64,000 nt of DNA from Gammaproteobacteria bacterium (lineage in GTDB: Bacteria > Pseudomonadota > Gammaproteobacteria > DSM-16500), in assembly GCA_013816845.1 (NCBI GenBank), contig JACDDU010000001.1, positions 681,188-745,187 on the forward strand. The letters are read 5' to 3'. Positions 30,459 to 40,694 of the stretch are shown piece by piece. How positions within the stretch are numbered: the stretch's first letter is position 1; the number at the start of each line of letters is the position of its first letter. The notes under the pieces were generated by a model. The model was not told where the DNA came from. It searched no databases and was given only the letters and a program-made list of their open reading frames with translations. The translations under genes were made by a program, and so were the position numbers.

Positions 30459-31715
30459 CTACATATGCTTTATGATGGCCTCGCCAAACCCCGATGTACT
30501 CACTTCCTGAGCCTTGTCCATTAATCTAGCAAAATCATAGGTCACTGTTCTTGCTTTGATAGCTCCTTCTACCCCTTTTAAGATGCAATCAGCCGCTTTA
30601 TTCCATTGCATGTGTCGTAACATCATTTCTGCGGAGAGAATAAGTGAGCCTGGGTTAACTTTATCTTGGCCTGCGTATTTGGGAGCAGTACCGTGTGTTG
30701 CTTCGAATAAAGCCACTTTATCGCCAATATTTGCCCCTGGTGCAATACCAATTCCGCCGACTTGAGCTGCTAAGGCATCCGAAATGTAGTCACCATTTAA
30801 ATTTAGCGTCGCAATCACGCTATAATCTTCAGGTCGAAGCAAGATTTGCTGCAAAAATGCATCAGCAATAACATCTTTAATAACAATATCTTTATCCGTG
30901 TTTGGATTTTTTAGGATTCGCCAAGGACCTTTATCCAATAACTGAGCGCCAAATTCTTTCTCAGCAACTTCGTATCCCCAATCACGAAAGGCACCTTCTG
31001 TATATTTCATAATGTTACCTTTATGAACAAGTGTTACCGAATCACGTTCATTATCGATAGCATATTGAATAGCGGCACGAACTAATCTTGCGGTTCCTTC
31101 TTGGGAAACAGGCTTGATGCCAATGCCACAGTGATTAGGAAAACGGATTTTGCTGATATGCATTTCATTGCGCAAAAATTCGATCACTTTTTTAGCTTCA
31201 GCAGAGTCGGCTTGCCACTCAATCCCGGCATAAATATCTTCGGAATTTTCCCGAAAAATAACCATGTTAGTTTTCCATGGTTCTTTAACTGGGCTTGGAA
31301 CCCCTTCGAAGTAACGAATAGGTCGCAAACAAGTATAGAGATCAAGCTCTTGTCGTAATGCTACATTTAAAGAGCGAATGCCACCACCGACTGGCGTAGT
31401 TAAAGGCCCTTTAATAGCAACTGCAAATTCGTTAAGTGCGACGAGGGTCTCTTTCGGGAGCCACTCATCTTGCCCATATACTTTTGTAGCTTTTTCACCG
31501 GCATATATTTCCATCCAATTGATTTTACGTGTTTTTCCGTACGCTTTGGCAATCGCTGCATCCACCACTTTAATCATCACCGGCGTAATATCCACACCGA
31601 TTCCATCGCCCTCGATGAAAGGAATAATGGGATTATTTGGCACTGTGATTGTCATATCTCTATTTATTGTCACCTTAGCGCCATCACTAGGAATTTGAAT
31701 GTGTTGATAGCTCAT
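30459..31715 (-). CDS. icd: isocitrate dehydrogenase (NADP+)
   Basis: The TCA-cycle enzyme giving 2-oxoglutarate, CO2 and NADPH. The substrate-loop [18 protein letters not shown] contains the Ser phosphorylated by AceK in enterics, and [20 protein letters not shown] holds the Lys-Tyr pair that selects NADP over NAD. The ATG at 31713-31715 ([12 protein letters not shown]) with AGGA upstream is preferred over a start 13 codons earlier. 418 residues, close to E. coli (416). Monocistronic; clpS lies 400 bases downstream. Confidence 0.95.
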   Translation of the reverse strand: MSYQHIQIPSDGAKVTINRDMTITVPNNPIIPFIEGDGIGVDITPVMIKVVDAAIAKAYGKTRKINWMEIYAGEKATKVYGQDEWLPKETLVALNEFAVAIKGPLTTPVGGGIRSLNVALRQELDLYTCLRPIRYFEGVPSPVKEPWKTNMVIFRENSEDIYAGIEWQADSAEAKKVIEFLRNEMHISKIRFPNHCGIGIKPVSQEGTARLVRAAIQYAIDNERDSVTLVHKGNIMKYTEGAFRDWGYEVAEKEFGAQLLDKGPWRILKNPNTDKDIVIKDVIADAFLQQILLRPEDYSVIATLNLNGDYISDALAAQVGGIGIAPGANIGDKVALFEATHGTAPKYAGQDKVNPGSLILSAEMMLRHMQWNKAADCILKGVEGAIKARTVTYDFARLMDKAQEVSTSGFGEAIIKHM

Positions 31716-31889
31716 GTTTTGATCCTGTCTGTAGAATGTTAAAATTAAGCGCATAGTACCAAGCGACCTTTATGCAAACAACTAAATCAAATCAATCACT
31801 TTGAGGGAAGTCATATAAACTACTTTTTGTTATGATAGGGAAGGTAAATAACGCGCAAGACTAATTGAATCAAGTGATGCGATCATAAT

Positions 31890-32966
31890 ATGACTCCTTC
31901 TTTCGTCATCGTAGGCTTATCCGGCGGGGTGGACTCCTCTGTCGCTGCCTATTTGCTCAAAAAAGCCGGCCACCATGTGGAAGCTGTTTTCATGAAGAAT
32001 TGGGAAGAAGACGACACCGAGGATTTTTGTCCAGCAGCTGCTGATTACAAAGATGCGCAAGCCGTCAGTGATTTGTTAGGCATTGAATTACATTGTGTCA
32101 ATTTTGCGGCTGAATATTGGCAATCTGTCTTCGATGACTTCCTACGCGAACATCAAGCTTTTCGCACGCCCAATCCGGATGTTCTTTGTAATAAAGAAAT
32201 TAAATTTAAAGCTTTTTTAGATTATGCGAAAAATCGTGGCGCTGATTACATTGCCACAGGTCATTATGCCCGTCTAGAAAAAGTAGGCGATGTTACACGA
32301 TTATTAAAAGGATTAGATGCTGACAAAGATCAAAGTTATTTTTTACATGCCGTTCAACATACCCAACTGAGACAAAGCCTTTTCCCCCTAGGTCATTTAC
32401 AAAAAAGTGAAGTGCGTGCGATGGCAAAATCGTTAGGATTAGTCACTGCAACAAAAAAAGATAGCACGGGTATTTGTTTTATTGGCGAACGCAAATTCAA
32501 AAGCTTTTTGCAAGATTTTATGCAAGAACAACCCGGGTCAATTGAAACCCTGGAAGGGGAAGTCATCGGCCAGCACCAAGGTTTAATGTTTTATACGGTC
32601 GGTCAGAGACAAGGTTTGAATATTGGCGGCATGAAAGGCAAAATTGAAGCAGCATGGTATGTTGCACATAAAGATATTAAACGCAATGTATTGCAAGTCG
32701 TACAAGGTGAAGCACATCCTGCACTTTTTAAAGCGTCTTTAACCGTCCAATCGATCCACTGGATCAATCACCCACCCGAACCCACCCTTCCTTTGAGCGC
32801 GAAAATTCGTTACCGACAAACAGATCAACCCTGTCAGATTGAACCCCTGCCATCCGGTCATTTCAAAGTTAACTTCCATCAAAAACAACGCGCTGTTACG
32901 CCAGGACAATCTGTTGTGTTTTACCAGGATGATATTTGCTTGGGTGGTGGTATTATTGAAAGCTAG
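31890..32966 (+). CDS. mnmA: tRNA-specific 2-thiouridylase MnmA
   Basis: Thiolates U34 of the tRNAs for Lys, Glu and Gln. The PP-loop [13 protein letters not shown] is at the N-terminus; catalytic cysteines are in [12 protein letters not shown] and in the [11 protein letters not shown] region. The tRNA-recognition stretch GHYARLE is intact. 358 residues. The purB gene begins 20 bases after its stop; hflD, which separates them in E. coli, is absent. Confidence 0.94.
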   Translation: MTPSFVIVGLSGGVDSSVAAYLLKKAGHHVEAVFMKNWEEDDTEDFCPAAADYKDAQAVSDLLGIELHCVNFAAEYWQSVFDDFLREHQAFRTPNPDVLCNKEIKFKAFLDYAKNRGADYIATGHYARLEKVGDVTRLLKGLDADKDQSYFLHAVQHTQLRQSLFPLGHLQKSEVRAMAKSLGLVTATKKDSTGICFIGERKFKSFLQDFMQEQPGSIETLEGEVIGQHQGLMFYTVGQRQGLNIGGMKGKIEAAWYVAHKDIKRNVLQVVQGEAHPALFKASLTVQSIHWINHPPEPTLPLSAKIRYRQTDQPCQIEPLPSGHFKVNFHQKQRAVTPGQSVVFYQDDICLGGGIIES

Positions 32967-32985
32967 ATTTATCGAGGAGGGTTTT

Positions 32986-34353
32986 ATGGATACTGCTGTT
33001 TTGATGGCCATTTCACCGCTTGACGGTCGCTATCAAGAAAAACTTACGTGTTTACGTCCTGTATTTAGTGAATACGGATTAATCAAGTTTCGCTTGATGG
33101 TGGAAATCAAATGGCTGCAAATGCTTATCGAATTCGGCAATCTTCCTGAGTTACCTCGTTTATCACCCCATGCGAATAAAATTTTAGAAGATATGATTGA
33201 GAATTTTTCCCTACAAGATGCAGCACGCGTCAAGCATATTGAATCTGGTATTAACCACGATGTAAAAGCACTGGAATATTTCATCAAAGAACATATCGGT
33301 GGGAATGCTGAACTCGCCAAACTTACAGAATTTATTCACTTTGGGTGCACCTCTGAAGATATCAATAATCTTGCTTATGGACTGATGCTTCAAGCAGCTC
33401 GAACGCAATGTATTTTACCGGCACTTGATGAACTTTTATTACTATTACGTAAATTTGCCCACACCTACGCTGCTTTGCCCATGCTTGCAAGAACGCACGG
33501 ACAAGCAGCAAGCCCAACGACTGTTGGGAAAGAAATTGCCAATGTCATTAGTCGATTACAACGTCAAATCGATCAATTACTGAGTGCACCCATCTTAGGA
33601 AAAATGAATGGCGCCTCGGGGAATTACAACGCATTGCAAATTGCTTATCCGGATGTTAATTGGCAAATTTTGGCTAAGAATTTCATTGCAAAACTTGGAC
33701 TGACTTGGAACCCTTATACGACGCAGATCGAACCCCATGACGCTATGGCGGAATTTTTTGCTATTATCATGCGCATTAATACGATTTTAATTGATTTTAG
33801 TCGTGACGTTTGGGGTTACATTGCGATCCAGTACTTCAAACAAAAATCTTATGCAAATGAAGTGGGTTCCTCTACTATGCCGCATAAAGTCAATCCCATT
33901 GATTTTGAAAATGCGGAAGGCAATTTAGGAATTGCCAATGCTTTATTCGATCACATGATACAAAAACTACCGATTTCAAGATGGCAACGTGATCTATCAG
34001 ATTCAACGGTTTTGCGAAACATTGGCGTTGCGATCAGCCATGCGATTTTAGCTTATCAAGCCATTTGTAAAGGTGTTGGAAAGTTAGAACCTAATCTTCA
34101 AGTCATTGAAAATGATTTAGAGCAACATTGGGCCGTATTAGCCGAAGCGATTCAAACGATTATGCGTCGTTATCAATTAGAAGCTCCCTATGAACAATTA
34201 AAAACATTAACGCGGGGTAAAGTAATTGATAAAATGACTTTGCATACATTTATTAATACACTTGATTTGCCCCAGGATGTAAAAAAACAATTGCTTGATT
34301 TAACGCCTGCCAGCTATATCGGTTATGCGCAAGAATTAGCGAAACGTATTTAA
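32986..34353 (+). CDS. purB: adenylosuccinate lyase
   Basis: Catalyses two steps of purine synthesis (SAICAR to AICAR and adenylosuccinate to AMP). The fumarase-superfamily signature GSSTMPHKVNPIDFENAEGN holds the flexible catalytic loop, and TSEDINNLAYGLML and ARTHGQAASPTTVGKE are also conserved. The ATG at 32986 follows a GAGGAGG site and gives MDTAVLMAISPLDGRY, the normal start; a longer in-frame version would run through mnmA. 455 residues. Confidence 0.95.
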   Translation: MDTAVLMAISPLDGRYQEKLTCLRPVFSEYGLIKFRLMVEIKWLQMLIEFGNLPELPRLSPHANKILEDMIENFSLQDAARVKHIESGINHDVKALEYFIKEHIGGNAELAKLTEFIHFGCTSEDINNLAYGLMLQAARTQCILPALDELLLLLRKFAHTYAALPMLARTHGQAASPTTVGKEIANVISRLQRQIDQLLSAPILGKMNGASGNYNALQIAYPDVNWQILAKNFIAKLGLTWNPYTTQIEPHDAMAEFFAIIMRINTILIDFSRDVWGYIAIQYFKQKSYANEVGSSTMPHKVNPIDFENAEGNLGIANALFDHMIQKLPISRWQRDLSDSTVLRNIGVAISHAILAYQAICKGVGKLEPNLQVIENDLEQHWAVLAEAIQTIMRRYQLEAPYEQLKTLTRGKVIDKMTLHTFINTLDLPQDVKKQLLDLTPASYIGYAQELAKRI

Positions 34354-34381
34354 AATGTAGTACTTAATTATAGGACATGGA

Positions 34382-35329
34382 ATGTCGAAATCTGTATACC
34401 GTAAGTTACGCGATAAACTTGATGCCTGGCTGTCTGACGAACCGCCACCTACCAATATCATGCCTTATGATTTTAATCGGCTGAAATTTGAGATTCGTCC
34501 CGGCGATGTCTTAATTATCGAAGGTCGCAGTCGGGTGAGTAAAATTATTCGCACGATTACCCAAAGCCCCTGGACCCACGCCGCGCTTTATATTGGTCGC
34601 TTGATTGATATTGAAGATGAAAGTTTGCAACAAATGATTCGCAGTCATGCTGATGTTAAAGATAATACGCGGCTTATTATTGAAGATTTACTTGATCACG
34701 GTACGGTCATCACTCCACTTAATTTCTATCATCACCATCACATTCGTATTTGTCGACCGATAGGCATCACGCCTTCTGATTTGCACTTAGTCATGAGTTA
34801 TGCCATCAAAGCACTCGGCCAGCCGTACAATGTTAGACACTTGTTGGATCTTGCGCGATTTTTATTGCCGTGGTCCATCTTACCCAGACGTTGGGGATCA
34901 ACTCTTTTTCGTACGTCGCAAGGGGAAGCAGAAAGCGGTATTTGTTCATCATTAATCGCCGAGGCTTTTTCTTCGGTGCAATTTCCTATCCTGCCTTACG
35001 TTAAACAAAATGATGAGCTTGAAGTTGAAATGTATAATCGAAATCCTTATCTCTACACGCCTAAAGATTTTGATTACTCCCCCTACTTCGAAATCATTAA
35101 ATATCCTTTGTTTAATCCGGAAGAACCGCTTCCCTACTATCGACGTTTACCCTGGTCTAAAAGTGGTTTAATCCATCATGATCACGGTGTTCTCTTGGCG
35201 CCACACCACAATCGTGCAAGAAAAATAGTGACAGAAACAGTTAAAAATCCCTCTACCTCAAAAAACAAAGAGCAGGAGAAAAAGGCAGTATTAGAAAAGC
35301 TCCCTCCGTCCGATGATGGTAAAGAATGA
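34382..35329 (+). CDS. YiiX-like permuted NlpC/P60 (papain-fold) hydrolase
   Basis: A 315-residue protein with the circularly permuted NlpC/P60 layout of the YiiX/YebB group. GDVLIIEGRSRVSKIIRTIT leads to the His motif WTHAALYIG, and the Cys motif ESGICSSLIAEAF comes later, the reverse of the usual Cys-His order. No signal peptide. Members of this group act on amide or acyl bonds, and the substrate is generally unknown. The C-terminal 40 residues are Lys/Glu rich and probably disordered (KEQEKKAVLEKL). It lies 28 bases after purB and 18 before a small exported protein, perhaps in one transcript. Confidence 0.75.
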   Translation: MSKSVYRKLRDKLDAWLSDEPPPTNIMPYDFNRLKFEIRPGDVLIIEGRSRVSKIIRTITQSPWTHAALYIGRLIDIEDESLQQMIRSHADVKDNTRLIIEDLLDHGTVITPLNFYHHHHIRICRPIGITPSDLHLVMSYAIKALGQPYNVRHLLDLARFLLPWSILPRRWGSTLFRTSQGEAESGICSSLIAEAFSSVQFPILPYVKQNDELEVEMYNRNPYLYTPKDFDYSPYFEIIKYPLFNPEEPLPYYRRLPWSKSGLIHHDHGVLLAPHHNRARKIVTETVKNPSTSKNKEQEKKAVLEKLPPSDDGKE

Positions 35330-35347
35330 TCTCAATAAGGAAAACAA

Positions 35348-35863
35348 ATGAAATCCAAATTATTATTTATAAGCGCTATGTTTTTGACGCAAACATCTTA
35401 CGCTTTTTTTTGTCCCAGTAATTTTAATCAAATTGATTTTGGTTATACACCTGAACAAGTCGTTGCCCAGTGTGGCAAGCCGGATAAAGAAGAAACTGAA
35501 GAAGTTACACCTGAAGGACCCCAAGAATGGAATTACTACATTCCACAAACAGTTGCGACAGGTACCGCAGGCCAAGAGCAAGGGACACTTAAAACCCAAA
35601 TGACGTTTGACGCAGCGGGAAAAGCAGTAAATATTAGTGTTAATGGAATTGGCGTCGGTTCAACCACGATCTGCGGCCTTCCTGTACGATTAGGTGACAC
35701 ACGCGATCAAATTAAGAATGCTTGCGGTGATCCTACGCTTGTCAATAAACAAACCACACCTGCTAATTCCCCTGAAAAGAAAAAGGTTACTACTTTTACT
35801 TATATGTCGACGCCGCCTGGTGTGTTGGTCTTTGAAGATGGACGCCTTACCCAAAAGCAATAA
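35348..35863 (+). CDS. DUF2845-like exported protein with two repeats
   Basis: A 171-residue protein with a signal peptide (MKSKLLFISAMFLTQTSYAF) and a Cys-rich mature part. Two copies of the motif can be read: FGYTPEQVVAQCGKPDKEE (about 31-49) and LGDTRDQIKNACGDPTLVNK (about 116-135). This TxxQVxxxCGxP pattern is what defines DUF2845-type domains, common in Legionellales and other gammaproteobacteria. Periplasmic location is inferred; function unknown. Convergent with the Mpo1-like gene. Confidence 0.65.
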   Translation: MKSKLLFISAMFLTQTSYAFFCPSNFNQIDFGYTPEQVVAQCGKPDKEETEEVTPEGPQEWNYYIPQTVATGTAGQEQGTLKTQMTFDAAGKAVNISVNGIGVGSTTICGLPVRLGDTRDQIKNACGDPTLVNKQTTPANSPEKKKVTTFTYMSTPPGVLVFEDGRLTQKQ

Positions 35864-35878
35864 GTATAACCGGCAAAA

Positions 35879-36391
35879 TTAAGGGATTATTTTAGAGTTT
35901 TTGAGCTGATGATATAAATCTAAGAATGGAAAAAAGAAAATTAAAACAAAAATCATGGGGTTGTACGTTTGAAAAAATTCATCAAACTCAGCACCCAAAT
36001 TAGCTTTTTTATTTTCATAAACGTGATGACCCACGCGAATTTGAATAAATACACCCGCAGCAAAAAGACCTAGGGCGCAAAGCATGTCCATCCATGCAGA
36101 AGTCGAAAATGGATAATAACTTGCAATATACCAACACCCTGTTAAATAAGCTGAAACAATTAACCCTACCGGCAAATGAATGAGCGTATAAATAATACTT
36201 AAGAATATAATAAAGACCAACGCAATATTAATGCCTTGATCGAAACCGGATACGGTTCCTATTGCTAGCAATTTAATCATGGCAAACAATTGAATAGGCG
36301 TTGCAATATAATGAGCAATTTGGTTACCCGTTTCTTGATGAAAAGTTTGGTGAATAGCGTAACGATTTTGCCAATTAAAAATTCCATGCAT
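35879..36391 (-). CDS. Mpo1/DUF962-like membrane protein
   Basis: A 170-residue protein with four or five membrane helices and the His pattern of the DUF962/Mpo1 family: an early YAIHQTFHQETGNQIAHYI and a late QIRVGHHVYENKKANLG. Yeast Mpo1 is an iron-dependent dioxygenase that shortens 2-hydroxy fatty acids; a lipid role here is inference. The ATG at 36391 (MHGIFNWQ) with a GGAAG site is preferred over a TTG seven codons upstream. It follows the chagasin-like gene by about 40 bases. Confidence 0.6.
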   Translation of the reverse strand: MHGIFNWQNRYAIHQTFHQETGNQIAHYIATPIQLFAMIKLLAIGTVSGFDQGINIALVFIIFLSIIYTLIHLPVGLIVSAYLTGCWYIASYYPFSTSAWMDMLCALGLFAAGVFIQIRVGHHVYENKKANLGAEFDEFFQTYNPMIFVLIFFFPFLDLYHQLKNSKIIP

Positions 36392-36433
36392 GTTCTTCTT
36401 CCTTAAACTCAAAATAGTTATTTTATCTGATTA

Positions 36434-36874
36434 TCATTCGCTACTCTTCAGTGAAACGCTAAAAACCAATTGCGTAGAGTTATCAGCACTAGACCAGGGT
36501 CGTGCGTAAACCATCCGAATTGTAGTTTGATGGGGCACGGTAAATGCAGTTGGTTTTGCTTTAAATACCCAAACTTCATAACTGGGTGCGCCAATAAGCT
36601 TTTGCTCAGGCTGCGTAAAACTGTGCTTAACTGGCGTAATTAAATCATGGTTATAATCTCGAAGAAACCATGCATACCCTGTTGTTGGATTTGATTTTAG
36701 TTTGATCGTAAAAACAGGTTGGTCTGAAGTGACGGTAATACTTTGTTTGGCTTCTGAATAAACATGATCAGCAGGTTGAGCAGGAGCTGTTTCATCGCTA
36801 GGATTCTGTGCCGCATGAGACTGTGAACTTAATAACAAGGTTGCAAAGCTTAGGATGATGGTTTTTAATCGCAT
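36434..36874 (-). CDS. chagasin-family (I42) cysteine-peptidase inhibitor, exported
   Basis: A 146-residue exported protein with a signal peptide (about 1-21, ending SHAAQ). The mature part has the chagasin loops in order: NPTTGYAWFL (BC loop), LIGAPSYEVWVFKA in the DE-loop position (usually GxGG, here weaker), and RPW in YARPWSSAD (FG loop). Chagasins block papain-family (C1) proteases. It is the last tightly linked gene after msbA-lpxK, overlapping the lpxK end by 10 bases. Its target may be host or own periplasmic proteases. Confidence 0.8.
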   Translation of the reverse strand: MRLKTIILSFATLLLSSQSHAAQNPSDETAPAQPADHVYSEAKQSITVTSDQPVFTIKLKSNPTTGYAWFLRDYNHDLITPVKHSFTQPEQKLIGAPSYEVWVFKAKPTAFTVPHQTTIRMVYARPWSSADNSTQLVFSVSLKSSE

Positions 36875-37896
36875 GATGGACCTCCGGCATTTTTTAAAGT
36901 TTGAAGCAAATCTTGAGCAAAGATAGGGCTTATTTTAACAGCGATGCCAAGATACCAATAGCGCTCGTCTGCAAATGTCCTACATTTGGTGGCATCTTTT
37001 TCAGTCATGATAATAGGTAAGCGATCGTCAAATTTAAAATCTTCTTCTTTAAACAAATAGTGATCAGGAAAAATATGCGGGATGACTTTTAATCCTGCTT
37101 TGCGTAGAGCGCTAAAAAAACGTTCCGGGTGACCAATCGCCGCGACTGCATGAACGGTTTGATGGGCAAAATTTGTGAGAAATTGCTTAGTTTCCTCATC
37201 ATACAGTGAGACTAAGTGTCTTGCTTCAACCGACATGGTGGCTTCTTTCGTGTTGCCATTAATCACTTGGAAAGTAACTTGCTTTAATCGTTTAATAGGT
37301 TCTCGCAAGGGACCTGCCGGAAGTAAATGCTTATTACCAAAACCTCTTTGTTCATCAATAATGGCGATTTCAATATGTCGACCCAGTCGATAATGTTGTA
37401 AACCATCATCACTAATTACGACATCGCAAGGATACTGTTGAAGTAAAGCACGCACCGCAGCAACTTTATTTTTGCAAATAACCACAGGACATCGCACTGA
37501 TTTTTGTAAGAGAATGGCTTCATCGCCCACCCGCTGGGGCAGATCACTCAATTGCACAAAGTGCGGTGTATTAGATAAAATGCCTCCTACCCCACGCGTA
37601 ACAATACCTGGTGCGTAACCCTGCTCTGTTAAGTAATGGGCAAGCCAAATGACAAAGGGTGTTTTGCCCGTTCCGCCTACGGTAATGTTACCTACAATAA
37701 TTGTGGGTACAGAAAAAGTATAAGAAGACATAATCCCGTGACGATAAAGAAAACGTCGTAGCATCACAATGAAACCGAATAACCAAGCAAGGGGAAGTAG
37801 AGGTAATGAAAAAAAAGAGAACGTGCGTTGATACCAATAGCGACTTGGATCAAATAATTTCAAACTTAATCGCAACTGATTCAACTTACTAAGCAT
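36865..37896 (-). CDS. lpxK: tetraacyldisaccharide 4'-kinase LpxK
   Basis: Phosphorylates the 4' position of the lipid A precursor at the inner membrane. An N-terminal membrane anchor (about 25-45) precedes Walker A in VGNITVGGTGKTPFVIWLA. Also conserved are TRGVGG, VGDEAILLQKSVRCPVVI and VVISDDGLQHYRLGRHIEI. 343 residues. Overlaps msbA by 8 bases, the classic msbA-lpxK operon. Confidence 0.94.
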   Translation of the reverse strand: MLSKLNQLRLSLKLFDPSRYWYQRTFSFFSLPLLPLAWLFGFIVMLRRFLYRHGIMSSYTFSVPTIIVGNITVGGTGKTPFVIWLAHYLTEQGYAPGIVTRGVGGILSNTPHFVQLSDLPQRVGDEAILLQKSVRCPVVICKNKVAAVRALLQQYPCDVVISDDGLQHYRLGRHIEIAIIDEQRGFGNKHLLPAGPLREPIKRLKQVTFQVINGNTKEATMSVEARHLVSLYDEETKQFLTNFAHQTVHAVAAIGHPERFFSALRKAGLKVIPHIFPDHYLFKEEDFKFDDRLPIIMTEKDATKCRTFADERYWYLGIAVKISPIFAQDLLQTLKNAGGPSCD

Positions 37897-39706
37897 GCGT
37901 CAATACAGCTTCAAATGCTAAGGGTTCTACCGGTGAAATCGTTTCTAAGTCTTTAAATTGCATACGATACAATTTGGCGTAATGACCTTCTTGCCGTAAT
38001 AGATCGGCATGGGTGCCCTGCTCAATTAAACGTCCATCCTCCAATACGATAATGTTATCTGCATGCTCAACCGTCGAAAGACGATGAGCAATGACAAGGG
38101 TTGTGCGGTTTTTCATTAAAGTGTCTAAAGCAGATTGGATGAAACGTTCTGATTCAGTATCCAACGCAGACGTTGCTTCATCTAGAATTAAAATAGGTGC
38201 ATTACGCAAAATTGCGCGGGCAATCGCAATCCGTTGGCGTTGACCGCCAGATAATAAAACACCGTTTTCACCGATTAATGTTTGTAAACCTTGCGGGAGC
38301 GCGTCGACAAATTCCATGACATACGCCGCTTTAGCAGCAGCAATCACTTCTGCTTCTGTAACTTCCCCAAACCGACCATACGCAATATTGTTATAAACCG
38401 TATCATGAAACAATGTTACATTTTGCGAAACAATTGCAAATTGACGCCGCAAATCTTTCAATCGGTAATCCCGTAATGAAATACCATCCAGTTTAATTTC
38501 ACCTTCATATTGATCATAAAATCGTGGCAATATACTAACAATCGTTGATTTGCCACTTCCAGAGCGTCCAACTAAAGCAACAACTTTTCCCGGTAAAATA
38601 TTAAAATTAATGTGATGTAAAATCTTTTTATCCACATCATAATTAAAACTTACATTATTAAAACTTATCTCGCCTTGCGCTCGGATTAAGGGTATTTTTC
38701 CTTCGTCCACTTCGCACTTCTCATCTAAAATTTCAAATACACTTTGTGCTCCTGCTAAGCCGCGATATAACTTATTCTGAACAAAGGCTAAGTCCTTCAT
38801 TGGCTTTAATATCATTAACATTGCCCCGATCATAGAAACAAAACCACCGGGAGTAAGTAACGATTCTGCTATATCGAGCGTTGCAATATAGAGAGTAAAT
38901 GACATTGCTGAAACGGTGATAAGTTGCACTGCCGAGACGCCAATAGAGCGCGACACGACAACTTTCATTTCGCGTTGATAATTAATGCGTGCAGCCTTAT
39001 TAAATTTCTCTGCTTCAAATTGTTGACCTTCAAAAGCACGGACAACTTTATATCCTTCGATATTTTCTTCTGTATGGTGGCTTAAATCACCAATGGAATC
39101 TTGAATACTTAAGCTCAATCTTCGAATACGTAAACTAACGATACGCATGATAATGGCAACAACGGGAATGATAATGAAATACATTAACGTTAATTTCCAA
39201 CTAATTGAAAACATCACGATGATCAAACCCATGATGAGAAACACAGACTGTATGGCCGTGGTTAAAACATCTGCGCTTGCATTAGCAACTTGATCCACAC
39301 CGTATAATAAAATGGAAAGCATTTTGCCGGTGGTCGTATGATCATAAAAGCGGGCGGGTAACTTTTGCAAATGGCTAAATAAATCTTGGCGCAAAAGCAT
39401 AATCACACTGCGCGATGCTTTAGCGATACAATAATTGGAAAAGAAATTGGCAATGCCACGCAATAAGAAAACACCCATCACGATAAAGGGTGCCATTAAT
39501 AAAAAGTGATGATTTTTAGCAACTAAGCCTTCATTCAAAAGGGGTTTCAGAAAATAAATAAACCAGGCATCGACGGAGGAATAAAGCATGCTCGCAATGA
39601 TGGCAACCACCAATGCGCGCCAATAGCGTTTCACATAAACAAACAAGCGTTTATAGATAAAAGCCGCATTAAAAATTTTTCGATTTTCTAATTTTTTTTC
39701 AGACAT
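37889..39706 (-). CDS. msbA: lipid A export ATP-binding/permease protein MsbA
   Basis: A half-transporter ABC flippase that moves lipid A-core across the inner membrane as a homodimer. Six membrane helices in residues 25-330, then the ATPase domain with Walker A VALVGRSGSGKSTIVSIL, signature LSGGQRQRIAIARAIL, Walker B ILILDEATSALD and His switch IAHRLSTVEHAD. 605 residues. The linked lpxK supports lipid A over drug export. The ribosome-binding site is weak. Confidence 0.93.
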   Translation of the reverse strand: MSEKKLENRKIFNAAFIYKRLFVYVKRYWRALVVAIIASMLYSSVDAWFIYFLKPLLNEGLVAKNHHFLLMAPFIVMGVFLLRGIANFFSNYCIAKASRSVIMLLRQDLFSHLQKLPARFYDHTTTGKMLSILLYGVDQVANASADVLTTAIQSVFLIMGLIIVMFSISWKLTLMYFIIIPVVAIIMRIVSLRIRRLSLSIQDSIGDLSHHTEENIEGYKVVRAFEGQQFEAEKFNKAARINYQREMKVVVSRSIGVSAVQLITVSAMSFTLYIATLDIAESLLTPGGFVSMIGAMLMILKPMKDLAFVQNKLYRGLAGAQSVFEILDEKCEVDEGKIPLIRAQGEISFNNVSFNYDVDKKILHHINFNILPGKVVALVGRSGSGKSTIVSILPRFYDQYEGEIKLDGISLRDYRLKDLRRQFAIVSQNVTLFHDTVYNNIAYGRFGEVTEAEVIAAAKAAYVMEFVDALPQGLQTLIGENGVLLSGGQRQRIAIARAILRNAPILILDEATSALDTESERFIQSALDTLMKNRTTLVIAHRLSTVEHADNIIVLEDGRLIEQGTHADLLRQEGHYAKLYRMQFKDLETISPVEPLAFEAVLTHA

Positions 39707-39868
39707 GAGTGATTTTCAGCTAGATATCAAAAAGAGACGTATCCTATCATAGAATATTTATACGATGTAGACGAGGGTTGACAATTGAAACCCAATCTCA
39801 TCACTATAACTGATTCGTTTCATCGAGCTGAATATTGCCTTTATTTGTAGCAACTTTAAGGACCTGTC

Positions 39869-40693
39869 ATGCAAGCTCTACAAGCAATCATTGATAATGC
39901 CTTTGAAAATCGTCTTGCCTTATCACCCAGTAACGTCCCCGACCACACGAAACAGGCTGTAAGCGAAGTGATCAATCTCCTTGATGCGGGGATTTTGCGT
40001 GTTGCAGAAAAAACAACAGAAGGTTGGCAGCTAAATGAGTGGTTAAAAAAAGCCGTTTTACTCTTTTTTCGCATCCATTCAAACGAAGTGATGTCAGGTC
40101 AATTTACGCAGTTTTTTGATAAAGTTCCGTTGAAATATGCGGCATTAACGCATGAGGAATTAACCGAAGATGGTGTCCGCATTGTGCCACCAGCAACCGT
40201 GCGTAAAGGTGCTTTTATTGCAAGAAATACCGTTTTAATGCCTTCTTATATCAACATTGGGGCCTACATTGATACTGGGACCATGGTTGATACGTGGGCT
40301 ACAGTTGGTTCTTGTGCCCAAATTGGTAAGAATGTACATCTTTCGGGTGGTGTGGGTATTGGCGGCGTACTTGAGCCCTTACAATCCCTCCCAACTATCA
40401 TTGAAGACCATTGTTTTATTGGCGCTCGATCAGAAATCGTTGAAGGTGTCGTGGTCGAAGAAGGCTCTGTTATTTCGATGGGAGTTTATATTGGCCAAAG
40501 CACAAGGATCTATCATCGCGAAACCGGCGAAACGACTTATGGCCGCATTCCTGCAGGTAGTGTCGTCGTACCTGGGAATCTACCTAGCAAAGATGGAAAA
40601 TACAGTTTATATTGCGCTGTTATTGTAAAACAAGTTGATGAAAAAACGCGCAGCAAAACTTCTCTCAATGAATTATTACGGTATGAAGCTTAA
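39869..40693 (+). CDS. dapD: tetrahydrodipicolinate N-succinyltransferase DapD
   Basis: Transfers succinyl from succinyl-CoA to tetrahydrodipicolinate in lysine/diaminopimelate synthesis. The C-terminal two-thirds is a left-handed beta-helix built of hexapeptides ([20 protein letters not shown], then [19 protein letters not shown]). 274 residues, as in E. coli. AAGGA precedes the ATG. The stop is one base before dapE. Confidence 0.95.
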   Translation: MQALQAIIDNAFENRLALSPSNVPDHTKQAVSEVINLLDAGILRVAEKTTEGWQLNEWLKKAVLLFFRIHSNEVMSGQFTQFFDKVPLKYAALTHEELTEDGVRIVPPATVRKGAFIARNTVLMPSYINIGAYIDTGTMVDTWATVGSCAQIGKNVHLSGGVGIGGVLEPLQSLPTIIEDHCFIGARSEIVEGVVVEEGSVISMGVYIGQSTRIYHRETGETTYGRIPAGSVVVPGNLPSKDGKYSLYCAVIVKQVDEKTRSKTSLNELLRYEA

Positions 40694-40694
40694 T

